Program-made: the position numbers and the translations under genes
Assembly: GCF_029813115.1 (NCBI RefSeq)
Contig: NZ_JAPZDS010000004.1
Span: 1 to 64,000, forward strand
Direction of reading: 5' to 3'
Length of the DNA stretch: 64,000 bases
Origin: Aureimonas sp. SK2
GTDB taxonomy: Bacteria; Pseudomonadota; Alphaproteobacteria; Rhizobiales; Rhizobiaceae
In this document: positions 46,209 through 55,063 of the stretch, one piece after another
How positions within the stretch are numbered: position 1 is the first letter of the stretch
Layout of the letters: every line of letters starts with the position of its first letter
Notes under the pieces: model-generated
Seen by the model: the letters and a program-made list of their open reading frames with translations, nothing else
Told to the model about the DNA's origin: nothing
Databases searched by the model: none

Positions 46209-47900
46209 TTAACCCTGGCTATCGACGATCCGGTTTGCCGCCGCGACGATGGCGCGAAGCGAGGCCGTGGTAGCGTTCTGGTCGATGCCCGCGCCGAACA
46301 CCCGGCCGCCGGGATGTTCGATCTCCATATAGGCGATGGCCGAGGCGTTGGAGCCGCGCTGGAGCGAGTGCTCGGAATAGTCGGCGACCGAGAGCTCGAC
46401 GCCCATGTGCCGCGACAGCCCGTCGATGAAGCCGTCGATCGCGCCGGTTCCCCGGCCCTCGATCTCAACCGTCCGCTCGCCGTCGCGGATCGTCGCCGTG
46501 ACGGTGCGGCGGGACGGCCCCTGCTCGGGCCGGGTCACGTGCTCGACATAGGCGAAACGCGCGCCGGGCTGTTCCACGTAGCGTTCGAGGAACCGCTCGT
46601 AGATGCGCTTGACCGGCACCTCGCGGCCTTCCTCGTCGGTGATCCGCTGGATGTCCTCGCGGAAGTCCACCTGCAGGTTGCGCGGCAGGTTCAGGCCGTA
46701 GTCCGCCTGCAGCACATAGGCGATGCCGCCCTTGCCCGACTGCGAGTTGATGCGGATGATCGCCTCGTAGGAGCGGCCGACGTCCTGCGGATCGATCGGC
46801 AGGTAGGGCACTTCCCAGAGCGGCTTGTTGGCGACCTTGGCCGCCTTCATGCCCTTGTTGATCGCGTCCTGATGCGAGCCGGAGAAGGCCGTGTAGACCA
46901 GTTCGCCGACATAGGGGTGCCGCTCGGGAATGCTGAGCTGGTTGCAGTGCTCGTAGACCTCCTTCATCCGGTTGATGTCGGAGACGTCGAGTTCGGGGTC
47001 CACCCCTTGCGTGTACATGTTGAGCGCCAGCGTCACGAGATCGACGTTGCCGGTGCGCTCGCCGTTGCCGAAGAGCGTGCCCTCGACGCGGTCGGCGCCG
47101 GCCATCAGGCCGAGTTCGGTCGCGGCGATGGCCGTGCCCCGGTCGTTGTGCGGATGCAGGGACAGGATGATCGAGTCGCGCTTGTCGAGGTTGCGGCTCA
47201 TCCATTCGATCTGGTCGGCATGGACGTTGGGCGTCGACATCTCGACCGTCGCCGGCAGATTGAGGATGAGGCGGTTCTCCGGCGTCGGGCGGATCACCTC
47301 CGTCACCGCATTGCAGATTTCCAGCGCGAAATCGAGTTCGGTGCCGGTGAAGCTCTCCGGCGAATATTCGAAGCGGAATCCGCCGCCGGCCTTGTCGGCC
47401 ATCTCGGCGATCATCTCGGCCGCCTCCACCGCGATCTGGCGGATGCCGGCGCGGTCCTTGCCGAACACGACGCGCCGCTGCAGCTCGCTGGTCGAGTTGT
47501 AGAAGTGGACGATCGGGTTCTTCGCGCCCTCCAGGCTCTCGAAGGTGCGGGTGATCAGCTCGGGCCGGCACTGGACCAGGACCTGCAGCGACATGTCCTC
47601 GGGAACGCCCCCCTCCTCGATGCACCAGCGGGTGAAATCGAAGTCGGTCTGCGAGGCGGAGGGGAAGCCGATCTCGACCTCCTTGAAGCGCATGTGCTTG
47701 AGGAGGGCGAACATGCGCGACTTGCGCTCCTGCCCCATCGGGTCGACCAGCGCCTGGTTGCCGTCGCGCAGATCCACCGAGCACCAGATCGGCGCCTTTT
47801 CGATGCGGCGCGAGGGCCACTGCCGGTCGGGCAGGTCGACCTGCGGATAGGGCTGATACTTCTCGGTGGCCTTGGACATCACCGGCATGGATGCGGACAT
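46209..47900 (-). CDS. leuA: 2-isopropylmalate synthase
   Basis: 563 residues, the LeuA2-type form. It condenses acetyl-CoA with 2-oxoisovalerate, the first committed step of leucine synthesis. The TIM-barrel part has SVDLRDGNQALVDPMG (metal and substrate), SLHPHNDRGTA and NGERTGNVDLVTLALN; the C-terminal regulatory domain (about 410-560) follows with GTGAIDGFIDGL. Feedback inhibition by leucine is usual in the family. A Leu-rich leader peptide with possible attenuator hairpins precedes it, so transcription is probably leucine-responsive. No clear terminator follows it. Confidence 0.95.
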   Translation of the reverse strand: MSASMPVMSKATEKYQPYPQVDLPDRQWPSRRIEKAPIWCSVDLRDGNQALVDPMGQERKSRMFALLKHMRFKEVEIGFPSASQTDFDFTRWCIEEGGVPEDMSLQVLVQCRPELITRTFESLEGAKNPIVHFYNSTSELQRRVVFGKDRAGIRQIAVEAAEMIAEMADKAGGGFRFEYSPESFTGTELDFALEICNAVTEVIRPTPENRLILNLPATVEMSTPNVHADQIEWMSRNLDKRDSIILSLHPHNDRGTAIAATELGLMAGADRVEGTLFGNGERTGNVDLVTLALNMYTQGVDPELDVSDINRMKEVYEHCNQLSIPERHPYVGELVYTAFSGSHQDAINKGMKAAKVANKPLWEVPYLPIDPQDVGRSYEAIIRINSQSGKGGIAYVLQADYGLNLPRNLQVDFREDIQRITDEEGREVPVKRIYERFLERYVEQPGARFAYVEHVTRPEQGPSRRTVTATIRDGERTVEIEGRGTGAIDGFIDGLSRHMGVELSVADYSEHSLQRGSNASAIAYMEIEHPGGRVFGAGIDQNATTASLRAIVAAANRIVDSQG

Positions 47901-48016
47901 GACGAAACCTTGCTCGTTCGGCGAAGACGGAGCGGCCAGCGGGCCGGCTTACGCGCGTCTTTCAGGATTTGGACTGGGATGTAAAGCCGAAGAGACTGGA
48001 CGCTGGCGAGGGTGTC

Positions 48017-48064
48017 GCGCGCCGGCTCGACCGCCGGGCGCCCCTTCGATCAACGGGCCCGACG
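48017..48064 (-). promoter_or_regulatory. leuA attenuator-like alternative hairpins
   Basis: On the minus strand CGTCGGGC (48064-48057) can pair with GCCCGGCG (48039-48032), while GCGCCCGGC (48041-48033) can pair with GCCGGCGCGC (48026-48017). The two share bases and exclude each other, as in classical 2:3 antiterminator versus 3:4 terminator folding, with the Leu codons in region 1 and the leader stop over region 2. No U run follows the second hairpin, so it may act in another way. Inferred. Confidence 0.5.
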
Positions 48065-48175
48065 ATCGCCGCTAAGGACGAGAAGAAGCAGGCCGAGGGG
48101 AAGACGTGCAGACGCGCCGCGCGAGCGCGCGGTGGTCGGGGCCACGGGGCCGAAGGGGGCGTGTGCCGTCGTCAT
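48050..48175 (-). CDS. leuL: leucine-rich leader peptide of leuA
   Basis: 41 residues, ATG at 48175-48173, stop TGA at 48052-48050. Residues 24-34 read RLPLGLLLLVL: seven leucines in 11 residues, four of them consecutive. Nothing in the first 20 residues looks like a domain. It lies in the gap between the terminator of the 48302 gene and leuA, 150 bases before leuA, with exclusive hairpins after the Leu codons. This is what a Leu-sensing attenuation peptide looks like. A weak promoter TTGCCA-N17-CATCCT ends 8 bases before the ATG, hinting at a leaderless start. Possible start at GTG 48145 too. Confidence 0.6.
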   Translation of the reverse strand: MTTAHAPFGPVAPTTARSRGASARLPLGLLLLVLSGDRRAR

Positions 48176-48235
48176 CGCGGTGCAGGATGCCGACCGGCGC
48201 AGCCGATGGCAAGCCCCTCGTGCCCCGCGCGCACG

Positions 48236-48266
48236 AAAAAGGCCCGGTCCTTGCGGGACCGGGCCT
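48236..48266 (-). terminator. intrinsic terminator of the 48302 gene
   Basis: An 11-bp stem AGGCCCGGTCC / GGACCGGGCCT, loop of 5, followed by TTTTTC on the minus strand, 36 bases past the stop. Confidence 0.9.
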
Positions 48267-48301
48267 CGAAGGCAAGAGCGGAGGGAGCCCTTGCGCCGGG
48301 A

Positions 48302-48667
48302 TCAGAACGAGTCGGAGCCCGGAACCACGCGCACCGAGGCGGTCGGGGCGGCGGTGTAGCCGCCGTGATAGTCGCCACGGGCAACCGCGTTGATCGAGTT
48401 GTTCTGCTCGACGCGGCTCTCGAAGCGCGAGCCGGGGACGAGGTTCCGGTCGGCGCCGGCCGAAGCGGGGAAGCCGAAGGAGCGGGTCTCGGTGACGGTC
48501 GCGCCGGGGGCGGCAGCGGTCTCGCCACGGATCACCGTGTTGGCCTCATGGTCGGCCTGGGCCTCGGTGAAATAGTCGGAGCCCGGAATGATGCTGGAAG
48601 CGGAGGCGGCGCCCGTCAGGGCAGCCAGGGAAACAGCAACAGCCGAAGCAAAGATGGAGATCTTCAT
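48302..48667 (-). CDS. small exported protein with three VPG(S) repeats
   Basis: 121 residues. Residues 1-23 are a signal peptide (MKISIFASAVAVSLAALTGA, then ASA). The mature part carries three repeats of the type (I/V/L)(I/V)PGS: SIIPGSDYF, NLVPGSRFE and RVVPGSDSF, and the motif SFGFPASAG, which recalls YGFPAFFG of the protein at 85-390. It has a strong terminator. Unknown function; exported. Confidence 0.75.
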   Translation of the reverse strand: MKISIFASAVAVSLAALTGAASASSIIPGSDYFTEAQADHEANTVIRGETAAAPGATVTETRSFGFPASAGADRNLVPGSRFESRVEQNNSINAVARGDYHGGYTAAPTASVRVVPGSDSF

Positions 48668-48877
48668 TGTTCTTGTCCTTATGAAAACGCTACGTCGCCT
48701 TCAAATCGTCTCCGCCAGATCACCCGGCCGGGGACTTTTATTTCGCGACGTCCGATGCGCTACATTTAGGCGCTCCATGCTGCGGTTGCGAGCGGCGGAT
48801 GATGAACAGTCCGTCAGGGAACCAAGGGGAACTGCCTTTTTGCCGCCCAAAGAATGAACCCGAACGCCTTGAGACCC

Positions 48878-49801
48878 CTACAGAACCGGAACGCCGACCT
48901 GCTTGGCCTCGCCTTCCGGTTCGACATGGATCAGGACGCGTGCACCTGCGAAGGCAGCTTGAAGGGCGTCCTCGATCCGGTCGCAGATCGTGTGGGCGTC
49001 GATCACCCGCATCTCGCTCGGCACCACCATGTGGAACTCGATGAAGACGGCACGGCCCGCGATGCGGGTGCGCACGTCGTGGACCTCGATCGCCCCTTGC
49101 GCCGAGGCGGAGATGATCTCGCGCGCGCGGGCATCGTCCGCCGGATCGAGCGCCTGGTCCATCAGCCCCGAAAGCGAGGAGGCGACGACCTTCCAGCCCT
49201 CGCGCAGGATGTTGAGCGCGACGAGGGCGGCAAGCGCCGGGTCGAGGATCGCCCAGCCGGTGACGCTGGCGAGGGCCAGGCCTGCGAGGACGCCGACCGA
49301 GGTGACGACATCCGCCATGATGTGGCGCCCGTCGGCATCGAGGGCGGGAGAGCGGTGCGCGCGGCCCTGGCGGATCAGGTGGAGCGCCCACAGGAGATTG
49401 ATGGCGGTGGCCACGCCGTTGATCGCGATGCCGAGCATCGGGGCCTCGATCTCGCGGGGCACGAGATAGGCACCGTAGGCCTCGCGCAGGATCACCAGCG
49501 CGGCGACCACGATCAGAACGCCCTCCACCACGGCCGAGAAGTACTCGGCCTTGGTGTGGCCGTAAGGGTGGTCCGTGTCGGCGGGCTTGTAGCTGACGCT
49601 GACCGCCCAGAGGGCGACCAGCCCGGCGACGACGTTGACGATGGATTCCAGCGCGTCGGAGAACAGCGCCACCGAGCCGGTGACGACGTAGGCCGCGTAC
49701 TTGATGCCGAGCACGAGGCAGGCGACGGCGATGGTCATCATCGCCGTACGCTTCACCAGACGGCCGGAATCGTCGGCCATCGCCATCGCGGATGCCGTCA
49801 T
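48878..49801 (-). CDS. cation diffusion facilitator (CDF) family transporter
   Basis: 307 residues with six membrane helices and a C-terminal cytoplasmic metal-binding domain (about 215-300). The metal site DALES (near 49) and HPYGHTKAEYFSAVVEG (near 79), and HIMADVVTSVG are typical. Zn2+, Fe2+ or Mn2+ efflux; the metal is not readable. The ATG at 49801 overlaps the trpE(G) stop by one base (TGATG), so translation is coupled to anthranilate synthase. Confidence 0.93.
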   Translation of the reverse strand: MTASAMAMADDSGRLVKRTAMMTIAVACLVLGIKYAAYVVTGSVALFSDALESIVNVVAGLVALWAVSVSYKPADTDHPYGHTKAEYFSAVVEGVLIVVAALVILREAYGAYLVPREIEAPMLGIAINGVATAINLLWALHLIRQGRAHRSPALDADGRHIMADVVTSVGVLAGLALASVTGWAILDPALAALVALNILREGWKVVASSLSGLMDQALDPADDARAREIISASAQGAIEVHDVRTRIAGRAVFIEFHMVVPSEMRVIDAHTICDRIEDALQAAFAGARVLIHVEPEGEAKQVGVPVL

Positions 49802-51999
49802 CAGGCCGCCTTCACCTTGGCGCGGCGCGGCAGGTGCGCCACGACGTTCTCGATCATGCGCATGCCCGCGTCGCTGCCCAGACTCATGATGCTCTCGGGG
49901 TGGAACTGCACGGCCGCCACCGGCTCGTGCCGGTGCTCGAACGCCATCACGACACCGTCCTCCGTCTCGGCCGTCACCTCGAATTCGCGCGGCAGGCGCA
50001 CGGGGTCGGCGAAGATCGAGTGATAGCGTCCGACGGTCACCTCGTTCGGCAGGCCGGAAAAGATGATGCCGGGCGTCGAGACGCGCACGCGCGAGGGCTT
50101 GCCGTGGACCGGCACATGCAGCGTGCGCAGCGTGCCGCCATAGGCCTCGGCCAGCGCCTGGAGCCCGAGGCAGACGCCGAAGATCGGCATCTGACGCTTC
50201 CTCGCCTGGGCGATCGTGCCGCGGCAGTCGAAATCGTCCGGGTTGCCGGGGCCGGGCGACAGGACCACGAGGTCGGGGGAGACGCGCTCGAAGATCTCTT
50301 CCGGCACCGGGGTGCGCACGGTGGTGACGTCCGCGCCGGTCTGGCGGAAGTAGTTGGCGAGCGTGTGGACGAACGAGTCCTCGTGATCGACCAGGAGGAT
50401 GCGCACCCCCTCGCCGACCTTGGCGCGCTCGGTCGTCCCCGCTCCGGCGTTCGGCTTGCCCGCCTCGCGGATGGCCGCAATCATGGCCGAGGCCTTCAGC
50501 TCGGTCTCGGCCTCTTCCTCTTCCGGGTTGGAATCGTAGAGGAGCGTCGCGCCGGCGCGCACCTCGGCCACCCCATCCTTGAGGCGGATGGTGCGCAGCG
50601 TCAGGCCGGTATTCATGTCGCCGTTGAAATGCATCATGCCGACCGCGCCGCCGTACCAGGCGCGCGGGCTCTTCTCGTTCTTCTCGATGAAGCGCATCGC
50701 CCAGAGCTTGGGCGCGCCGGTCACCGTGACCGCCCAGGCGTGGGACAGGAACGCGTCCATCGCGTCCATGCCCTCCCGCAGCCGGCCCTCGATGTGGTCC
50801 ACCGTGTGGATCAGGCGCGAATACATCTCGATCTGGCGTCGACCGATGACGCGCACAGAGCCGGGCTCGCAGACGCGGCTCTTGTCGTTGCGGTCGACAT
50901 CCGAGCACATGGTGAGCTCGGACTCGTCCTTCTTCGAGTTCAGAAGCTTGAGGATCTGCTCCGAATCCGAGATCGCGTCCTCGCCGCGCCGGATCGTGCC
51001 GGAGATCGGGCAGGTCTCGACCCGGCGGCCCGAGACGCGGACGAACATTTCCGGCGAGGCGCCGATCAGGAACTCGTTCGCGCCGAGATTGATGAAGAAG
51101 GAATACGGCGACGGGTTGATGCCCTTGAGCCGCCGCGAGACCTCGGACGGCTTGTGCTCGACGCGCTCGTAGAAGGTCTGGCCCGGCACGACCTCGAAGA
51201 GGTCGCCGCGCATGAACTTCTCCTTGGCGCGGCGCACGAGGGCCGCGTATTCGCCGGGCTTGTGGTCGCCGCGCGGGGGAACCGTGTCGGACCGCTGGAA
51301 GGGCGCTTCCGGGCCGCCGCCCGGCAGACCCACGGTGGAGCGGCCGTCCTTCTCGAACTGGTAGACCTCGAGATAGGCCCGGGCCGAGTAGTGATCCACA
51401 ATCAGGATCTCGTCCGGCAGGTAGAGCACGAGGTCGCGCCGGTCGGAGAACCGGGCGAGCGTCTCCTCGACGGGGTCGAACTGGAACGCGAGGTCGTAGC
51501 CGAAGGCGCCGTAGAGGCCGAGGTCTGAATCCTCCTCCGACTTGAACAGGGCGACGATGGCGCGGAGCACCGAGAAGACGGTCGGCATGCGCGAGCGCTC
51601 TTCTTCGGTGAAGGCGCGCGCCGGCAGGGCGATCGTGAGGTCGAGCCGGTTGTCGGTGCGGGTCGCGGAAGCGATGTCCTCGTGCCCCTCCAGCGCCTCG
51701 GCGACGAAGGACAGGAGCACCTGGCCGCGCGGGTTCAGCGCCTCCACCACGACCGAGCGCCCGGACGAGGTGACCGACAGCGGCGGATCGACGATGGCTG
51801 TGTCCCAGCGCGTGTACCGGCCGGGATACTCGTAGTTGGACGAGAAGACCGCGCCGCGCCGCGTGTCGAGGCGATCGACATAGGGCTCGATCGCGCCGGC
51901 ATAGGCGACGTCGCGCCGCCGCCGGGCGATCTGGACGCCGCCCTCCGTCACGTAGACGTGCGCGCCGTCGGAAGGGGTTTCGAGGGTCATGCCATCCAC
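49801..51999 (-). CDS. trpE: fused anthranilate synthase TrpE(G)
   Basis: 732 residues, with the two subunits in one chain as in Rhizobiales. The chorismate-binding part (about 1-500) has [20 protein letters not shown] [30 protein letters not shown] and [14 protein letters not shown]; the amidotransferase part (from about 525) has [18 protein letters not shown] (nucleophile Cys) and AVQFHPESI. It makes anthranilate from chorismate and glutamine, the first tryptophan step. A trpL leader and attenuator lie upstream. Starts at 51999 or 51990 are both possible. Confidence 0.96.
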   Translation of the reverse strand: MDGMTLETPSDGAHVYVTEGGVQIARRRRDVAYAGAIEPYVDRLDTRRGAVFSSNYEYPGRYTRWDTAIVDPPLSVTSSGRSVVVEALNPRGQVLLSFVAEALEGHEDIASATRTDNRLDLTIALPARAFTEEERSRMPTVFSVLRAIVALFKSEEDSDLGLYGAFGYDLAFQFDPVEETLARFSDRRDLVLYLPDEILIVDHYSARAYLEVYQFEKDGRSTVGLPGGGPEAPFQRSDTVPPRGDHKPGEYAALVRRAKEKFMRGDLFEVVPGQTFYERVEHKPSEVSRRLKGINPSPYSFFINLGANEFLIGASPEMFVRVSGRRVETCPISGTIRRGEDAISDSEQILKLLNSKKDESELTMCSDVDRNDKSRVCEPGSVRVIGRRQIEMYSRLIHTVDHIEGRLREGMDAMDAFLSHAWAVTVTGAPKLWAMRFIEKNEKSPRAWYGGAVGMMHFNGDMNTGLTLRTIRLKDGVAEVRAGATLLYDSNPEEEEAETELKASAMIAAIREAGKPNAGAGTTERAKVGEGVRILLVDHEDSFVHTLANYFRQTGADVTTVRTPVPEEIFERVSPDLVVLSPGPGNPDDFDCRGTIAQARKRQMPIFGVCLGLQALAEAYGGTLRTLHVPVHGKPSRVRVSTPGIIFSGLPNEVTVGRYHSIFADPVRLPREFEVTAETEDGVVMAFEHRHEPVAAVQFHPESIMSLGSDAGMRMIENVVAHLPRRAKVKAA

Positions 52000-52033
52000 T
52001 CCATCTTGAGCGCCGGCCCCGGTGGCCCCTCAA

Positions 52034-52070
52034 AAGGAAAAGGCCGCCGGGGGTCCGGAGCGGCCTTTGT
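52034..52070 (-). terminator. trp attenuator terminator
   Basis: On the minus strand AAAGGCCG (52068-52061) pairs with CGGCCTTT (52045-52038) and is followed by TTCCTTTTG; the next bases also pair in part. It is the terminator form of the trp attenuator. An antiterminator is possible: CGGCTTTG (52100-52093) directly after the trpL stop can pair with CAAAGGCCG (52069-52061), which takes up the same bases. Confidence 0.75.
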
Positions 52071-52100
52071 CGATCGAACGCGCACGGGTTCGCAAAGCCG

Positions 52101-52148
52101 CTAGGAGCGGATCTGCCACCAGTTCGTGAGCTTGCGTGCGGTGTTCAT
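52101..52148 (-). CDS. trpL: trp leader peptide TrpL
   Basis: 15 residues, MNTARKLTNWWQIRS, with two tandem Trp codons, then TAG. It precedes the attenuator and trpE(G). Ribosome pausing at the Trp codons when charged tRNA-Trp is scarce would favour the antiterminator. The promoter at 52156-52184 would start transcription at or next to the ATG, so the mRNA may be leaderless, as reported for Sinorhizobium trpL, where the peptide and the leader RNA also act in trans. Confidence 0.85.
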   Translation of the reverse strand: MNTARKLTNWWQIRS

Positions 52149-52155
52149 GTCCGGA

Positions 52156-52184
52156 TGGGTAGCCCAAGCCCCCTTCCCTCGCAA
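52156..52184 (-). promoter_or_regulatory. probable trp promoter
   Basis: On the minus strand TTGCGA (52184-52179), 17-base spacer, TACCCA (52161-52156), with the trpL ATG starting 8 bases after the -10. This spacing puts the start of transcription at or beside the ATG. Confidence 0.5.
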
Positions 52185-52240
52185 CGGAAAATTGCTGTCG
52201 TCCCCTATTTGCCAGTGGTTTGCACTTGCGGACCGGCGGA

Positions 52241-52876
52241 TCAGCCGCCGCCCCCTCGCGCCTCCGCCATCAGTCGATCGTCGGCTTCGTTCGCGCGCCG
52301 GGCCGCCGGGCGCGAGGCCACGCGGGCATGATAGGCCTCGAAGGCGGGCCGCTTCTCGAAGCTGCCGAACTGCAAGCCGAAGCCGACATGCGAGCCGACA
52401 TAGACGTCGGCGGCGCTGAACCGGTCTCCGGCGATATAGTCGCCGTGCGACAGCGCCTCTTCCAGGACGTCCATGACCCGTTCGAACGAGCCGTAGCCGA
52501 CGAAGGCCGCCTTGTCGGGCGCGACCTCGACCTGAAGGGTGCGGTTGACGACGGCGGCTTCCAGCGGCCCGGCGGCGAAGAATATCCAGCGGAAATAGGC
52601 CGCCCGCGCCGGTCCCGCCTCGGGCAGAAGACCCGCTTGCGGAAAGGCGTCGGCGAGATAGGCGCAGATGGCGGCGGTTTCGGTAACCACGGCGCCCCGG
52701 TGAACGATCGCCGGGACCTTGCCCATCGGATTGAGGGCCAGATACTCGGGCGCCTTCATGGTCGTGCCGTAACCCAGAACCTCCACACGGTAGGGCTGGC
52801 CCACCTCTTCCAGCATCCATCGCGCGATGCGCCCGCGCGACATGGGGTTGGTGTAGAGCACGATCTCTTCGGACAT
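52241..52876 (-). CDS. glutathione S-transferase
   Basis: 211 residues. The N-terminal thioredoxin-like domain begins EEIVLYTNPMSRGRIARWMLEEVG, with the catalytic Ser (SRGR), and GKVPAIVHRGAVVTETAAICAYL is the glutathione-binding block; the C-terminal helical domain follows (GDYIAGDRFSAADVYVGSHVGFGL). Detoxification by glutathione conjugation is likely; the substrate is unknown. The start region is covered by the inverted repeat at 52882-52910. Downstream of it lies the trpL region. Confidence 0.92.
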   Translation of the reverse strand: MSEEIVLYTNPMSRGRIARWMLEEVGQPYRVEVLGYGTTMKAPEYLALNPMGKVPAIVHRGAVVTETAAICAYLADAFPQAGLLPEAGPARAAYFRWIFFAAGPLEAAVVNRTLQVEVAPDKAAFVGYGSFERVMDVLEEALSHGDYIAGDRFSAADVYVGSHVGFGLQFGSFEKRPAFEAYHARVASRPAARRANEADDRLMAEARGGGG

Positions 52877-52881
52877 GGCCG

Positions 52882-52910
52882 GTCTCTCCTGGCGGTTCTC
52901 CAGGAGAGAC
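52882..52910 (-). promoter_or_regulatory. inverted repeat covering the GST ribosome binding site
   Basis: A perfect 11-bp inverted repeat, GTCTCTCCTGG / CCAGGAGAGAC, separated by 7 bases, ending 5 bases before the GST ATG at 52876. The start-proximal arm contains AGGAGA, the Shine-Dalgarno sequence, so in RNA it would fold and hide it. As DNA it could equally be a repressor site. The repeat is seen; the role is inferred. Confidence 0.6.
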
Positions 52911-52963
52911 TATGCTCCAAAGGCGAAGCTCGCGCGACGGGCGCTCCGGCCTCGCGAGGGTCT

Positions 52964-53212
52964 TCAGAAGTTGGGCAGGCCGTGGATCCGGGGGTCGTTG
53001 ACCGTGGGCGTGTAGATCACGCCGTCCGAGGCTTGGAACACACCGGCTATGCCCGGGTTCGGATTGGGCGTCTCCGACATCACCTTGACCGGCACGGACC
53101 GGGCAGCCTCCGACGGATGGGCCGGGTGATGCACGGGTGCGGCGGCCAGGGCGGCGGACGCGACACCGAAGGTGCCGAAAAGGACGAGGGCTGCGGTCAG
53201 GGAGGTCTTCAT
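52964..53212 (-). CDS. small exported protein
   Basis: 82 residues. Residues 1-23 form a signal peptide (MKTSLTAALVLFGTFGVASA, then ALAA). The mature part is His/Pro-rich near its start (APVHHPAHPSEA) and ends IYTPTVNDPRIHGLPNF. No domain known. It lacks the VPG motif of the other small exported proteins here. The 53213-53404 gap holds no gene. Confidence 0.7.
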   Translation of the reverse strand: MKTSLTAALVLFGTFGVASAALAAAPVHHPAHPSEAARSVPVKVMSETPNPNPGIAGVFQASDGVIYTPTVNDPRIHGLPNF

Positions 53213-53404
53213 GGCTTTGCTCCTGGGTTCGATCGGCGCGGATCGGTTCCAAGTCGCCTGAGAGTCGGGGGCGGAACCCGGCGGTCCGTGGCTTGGTGCG
53301 CCAGGAAGGAGGCTGCGCCCGGCACTGCCGCGCGTCGAGTTACAACGGGTTCATGACCTAGAATTCATGAAGCGGCGGACGCCTCCTCGGCGCCCGCCAG
53401 GCCC

Positions 53405-54223
53405 TCAGCCGCGGGCAGCCATCCGCCGGCGGATGCTCTCGACATCGGCGCGCGGCGTCGAGGCGAAGAGCTTGCGCGTGTAGTCATGGCTCGGCGCGTC
53501 GAAGACCTCGTCGCGCGTGCCGTACTCCACCACCTCGCCGTAATACATGACCATCACCGTGTCGGCGATGTAGCGCACCACCGACAGGTCGTGGCTGATG
53601 AAGACGTAGGTGAGGTTCAGCTCGTCCTGAAGGTCGGCCAGGAGGTTGAGGATCTGCGCCTGCACCGAGAGATCGAGCGCCGAGACCGGCTCGTCCAGCA
53701 CGAGGAGGCTGGGGTTCAGCATCAGCGCGCGCGCAATCGCGATGCGCTGTCGCTGGCCGCCTGAGAACATGTGGGGATAGCGGTTGTAGTGCTCCGGCCC
53801 GAGCCCGACCTTGACCAGCATCGCCATCGCCCGCTCGCGCCGCTCGGCGGCGGGCACGTCGGTGTTGAGGAGGAGCGGCTCGGTCAGGACGTCGCCGATC
53901 TTCTGGCGCGGGTTGAGCGAGCCGTAGGGGTTCTGGAACACCATCTGCACCTTGCGGCGCATCTCGCGCGTGACGCCCTTCGCGATGCGCATCGGCTGGC
54001 CGTCGATGAAGAGCTCGCCCGCCGTCGGCTCGTCGATCAGGGTCAGAATGCGCGCGAGCGTGGACTTGCCGCAGCCCGATTCGCCGACGATCGCCAGCGT
54101 CTTGCCCTTCTCCACGGCGAAGCTCACGCCCTTGACCGCATGCACGGCCTTGGGTGCGGAGAACAGGCCCTGCGGCACGAGATAGTCGCGCTTGATGCCG
54201 CGTGCTTCAAGAACGGGGCTCAT
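53405..54223 (-). CDS. dppF: dipeptide ABC transporter ATP-binding protein DppF
   Basis: 272 residues. Walker A GESGCGKSTLARILTL, Q loop FQNPYGSLNPRQKIG, signature SGGQRQRIAIARAL, Walker B LLVLDEPVSALD, and the C-terminal oligopeptide-transporter extension (DAPSHDYTRKLFASTP). It drives uptake with DppD. It overlaps dppD by 4 bases. Last gene of the dpp operon. Confidence 0.93.
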   Translation of the reverse strand: MSPVLEARGIKRDYLVPQGLFSAPKAVHAVKGVSFAVEKGKTLAIVGESGCGKSTLARILTLIDEPTAGELFIDGQPMRIAKGVTREMRRKVQMVFQNPYGSLNPRQKIGDVLTEPLLLNTDVPAAERRERAMAMLVKVGLGPEHYNRYPHMFSGGQRQRIAIARALMLNPSLLVLDEPVSALDLSVQAQILNLLADLQDELNLTYVFISHDLSVVRYIADTVMVMYYGEVVEYGTRDEVFDAPSHDYTRKLFASTPRADVESIRRRMAARG

Positions 54224-55059
54224 CGGGCGGCCTCCAGCGCCATGGCATCGGCCACCGTCGGCAGGCGGTCGCCCGTCGCGTTCTCCGGCAGGGCCGAGAG
54301 CAGCGCGCGGGTATAGGGGTTCTTCGGGTTCTCGAAGAGTTCGAGCACGCCCGCCTCCTCCATCTTTCGCCCCTTGTACTGGACGACGACGCGATGCGCG
54401 GTCTCCGCCACCACGCCCATGTCATGGGTGATCATGATGAGGCCCATGCCGTGCTCGCGCTGCAGCCCGACCAGGAGGTCGAGGATCTGCTTCTGGATCG
54501 TCACGTCGAGCGCCGTGGTCGGCTCGTCGGCGATCAGGAGCTTCGGGTTGCAGGCGATGGCCATGGCGATCATCACGCGCTGGCACTGGCCGCCGGACAT
54601 CTGGTGCGGGAAGCTCGACATGCGCCCCTCGGGATCGGGAATGCCGACCGCCTGGAGCAGCTCGATCGCGCGCCTCTTGCGCTCGGCCCGGCCGAGACCG
54701 AGATGGAAGCGCAGCGTCTCGGTGAGCTGGAAGCCCACCGTGAAGCACGGATTGAGGCTCGCCATCGGCTCCTGGAAGATCATCGAGATGTCGCGGCCGA
54801 CGATCTGCCGCCGCTCGCGCGAGGAGAGTGTAAGAAGGTCACGGCCCTCGAAGGTGAGACGGTCCGCCGTCACGGTGGCGGTCTTGGGCAGGAGGCCCAT
54901 GGTCGCCAGCATGCCGACCGACTTGCCGGAGCCCGATTCCCCGACGATCGCCAGCACTTCTCGGCTGTCGACATGCAGGTCGATGCCGTCCACGGCCTTG
55001 AACGGGCCGGAGGCCGTGTCGAAAGTGACGGTGAGGTTGCGGATTTCGAGAAGGCTCAT
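54220..55059 (-). CDS. dppD: dipeptide ABC transporter ATP-binding protein DppD
   Basis: 279 residues from ATG 55059 (MSLLEIRNLTV). Walker A GESGSGKSVGMLATMG, Q loop FQEPMASLNPCFTVG, signature SGGQCQRVMIAMAI, Walker B LLIADEPTTALD, and the C-terminal DELFENPKNPYTRALLSALP-like end. Pairs with DppF below DppBC. Confidence 0.93.
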   Translation of the reverse strand: MSLLEIRNLTVTFDTASGPFKAVDGIDLHVDSREVLAIVGESGSGKSVGMLATMGLLPKTATVTADRLTFEGRDLLTLSSRERRQIVGRDISMIFQEPMASLNPCFTVGFQLTETLRFHLGLGRAERKRRAIELLQAVGIPDPEGRMSSFPHQMSGGQCQRVMIAMAIACNPKLLIADEPTTALDVTIQKQILDLLVGLQREHGMGLIMITHDMGVVAETAHRVVVQYKGRKMEEAGVLELFENPKNPYTRALLSALPENATGDRLPTVADAMALEAAR

Positions 55060-55063
55060 GGGC

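Noticed and set aside
49792-51528. A 578-codon plus-strand frame opposite trpE(G)
   Set aside because: Antisense to a clear gene; no domain.
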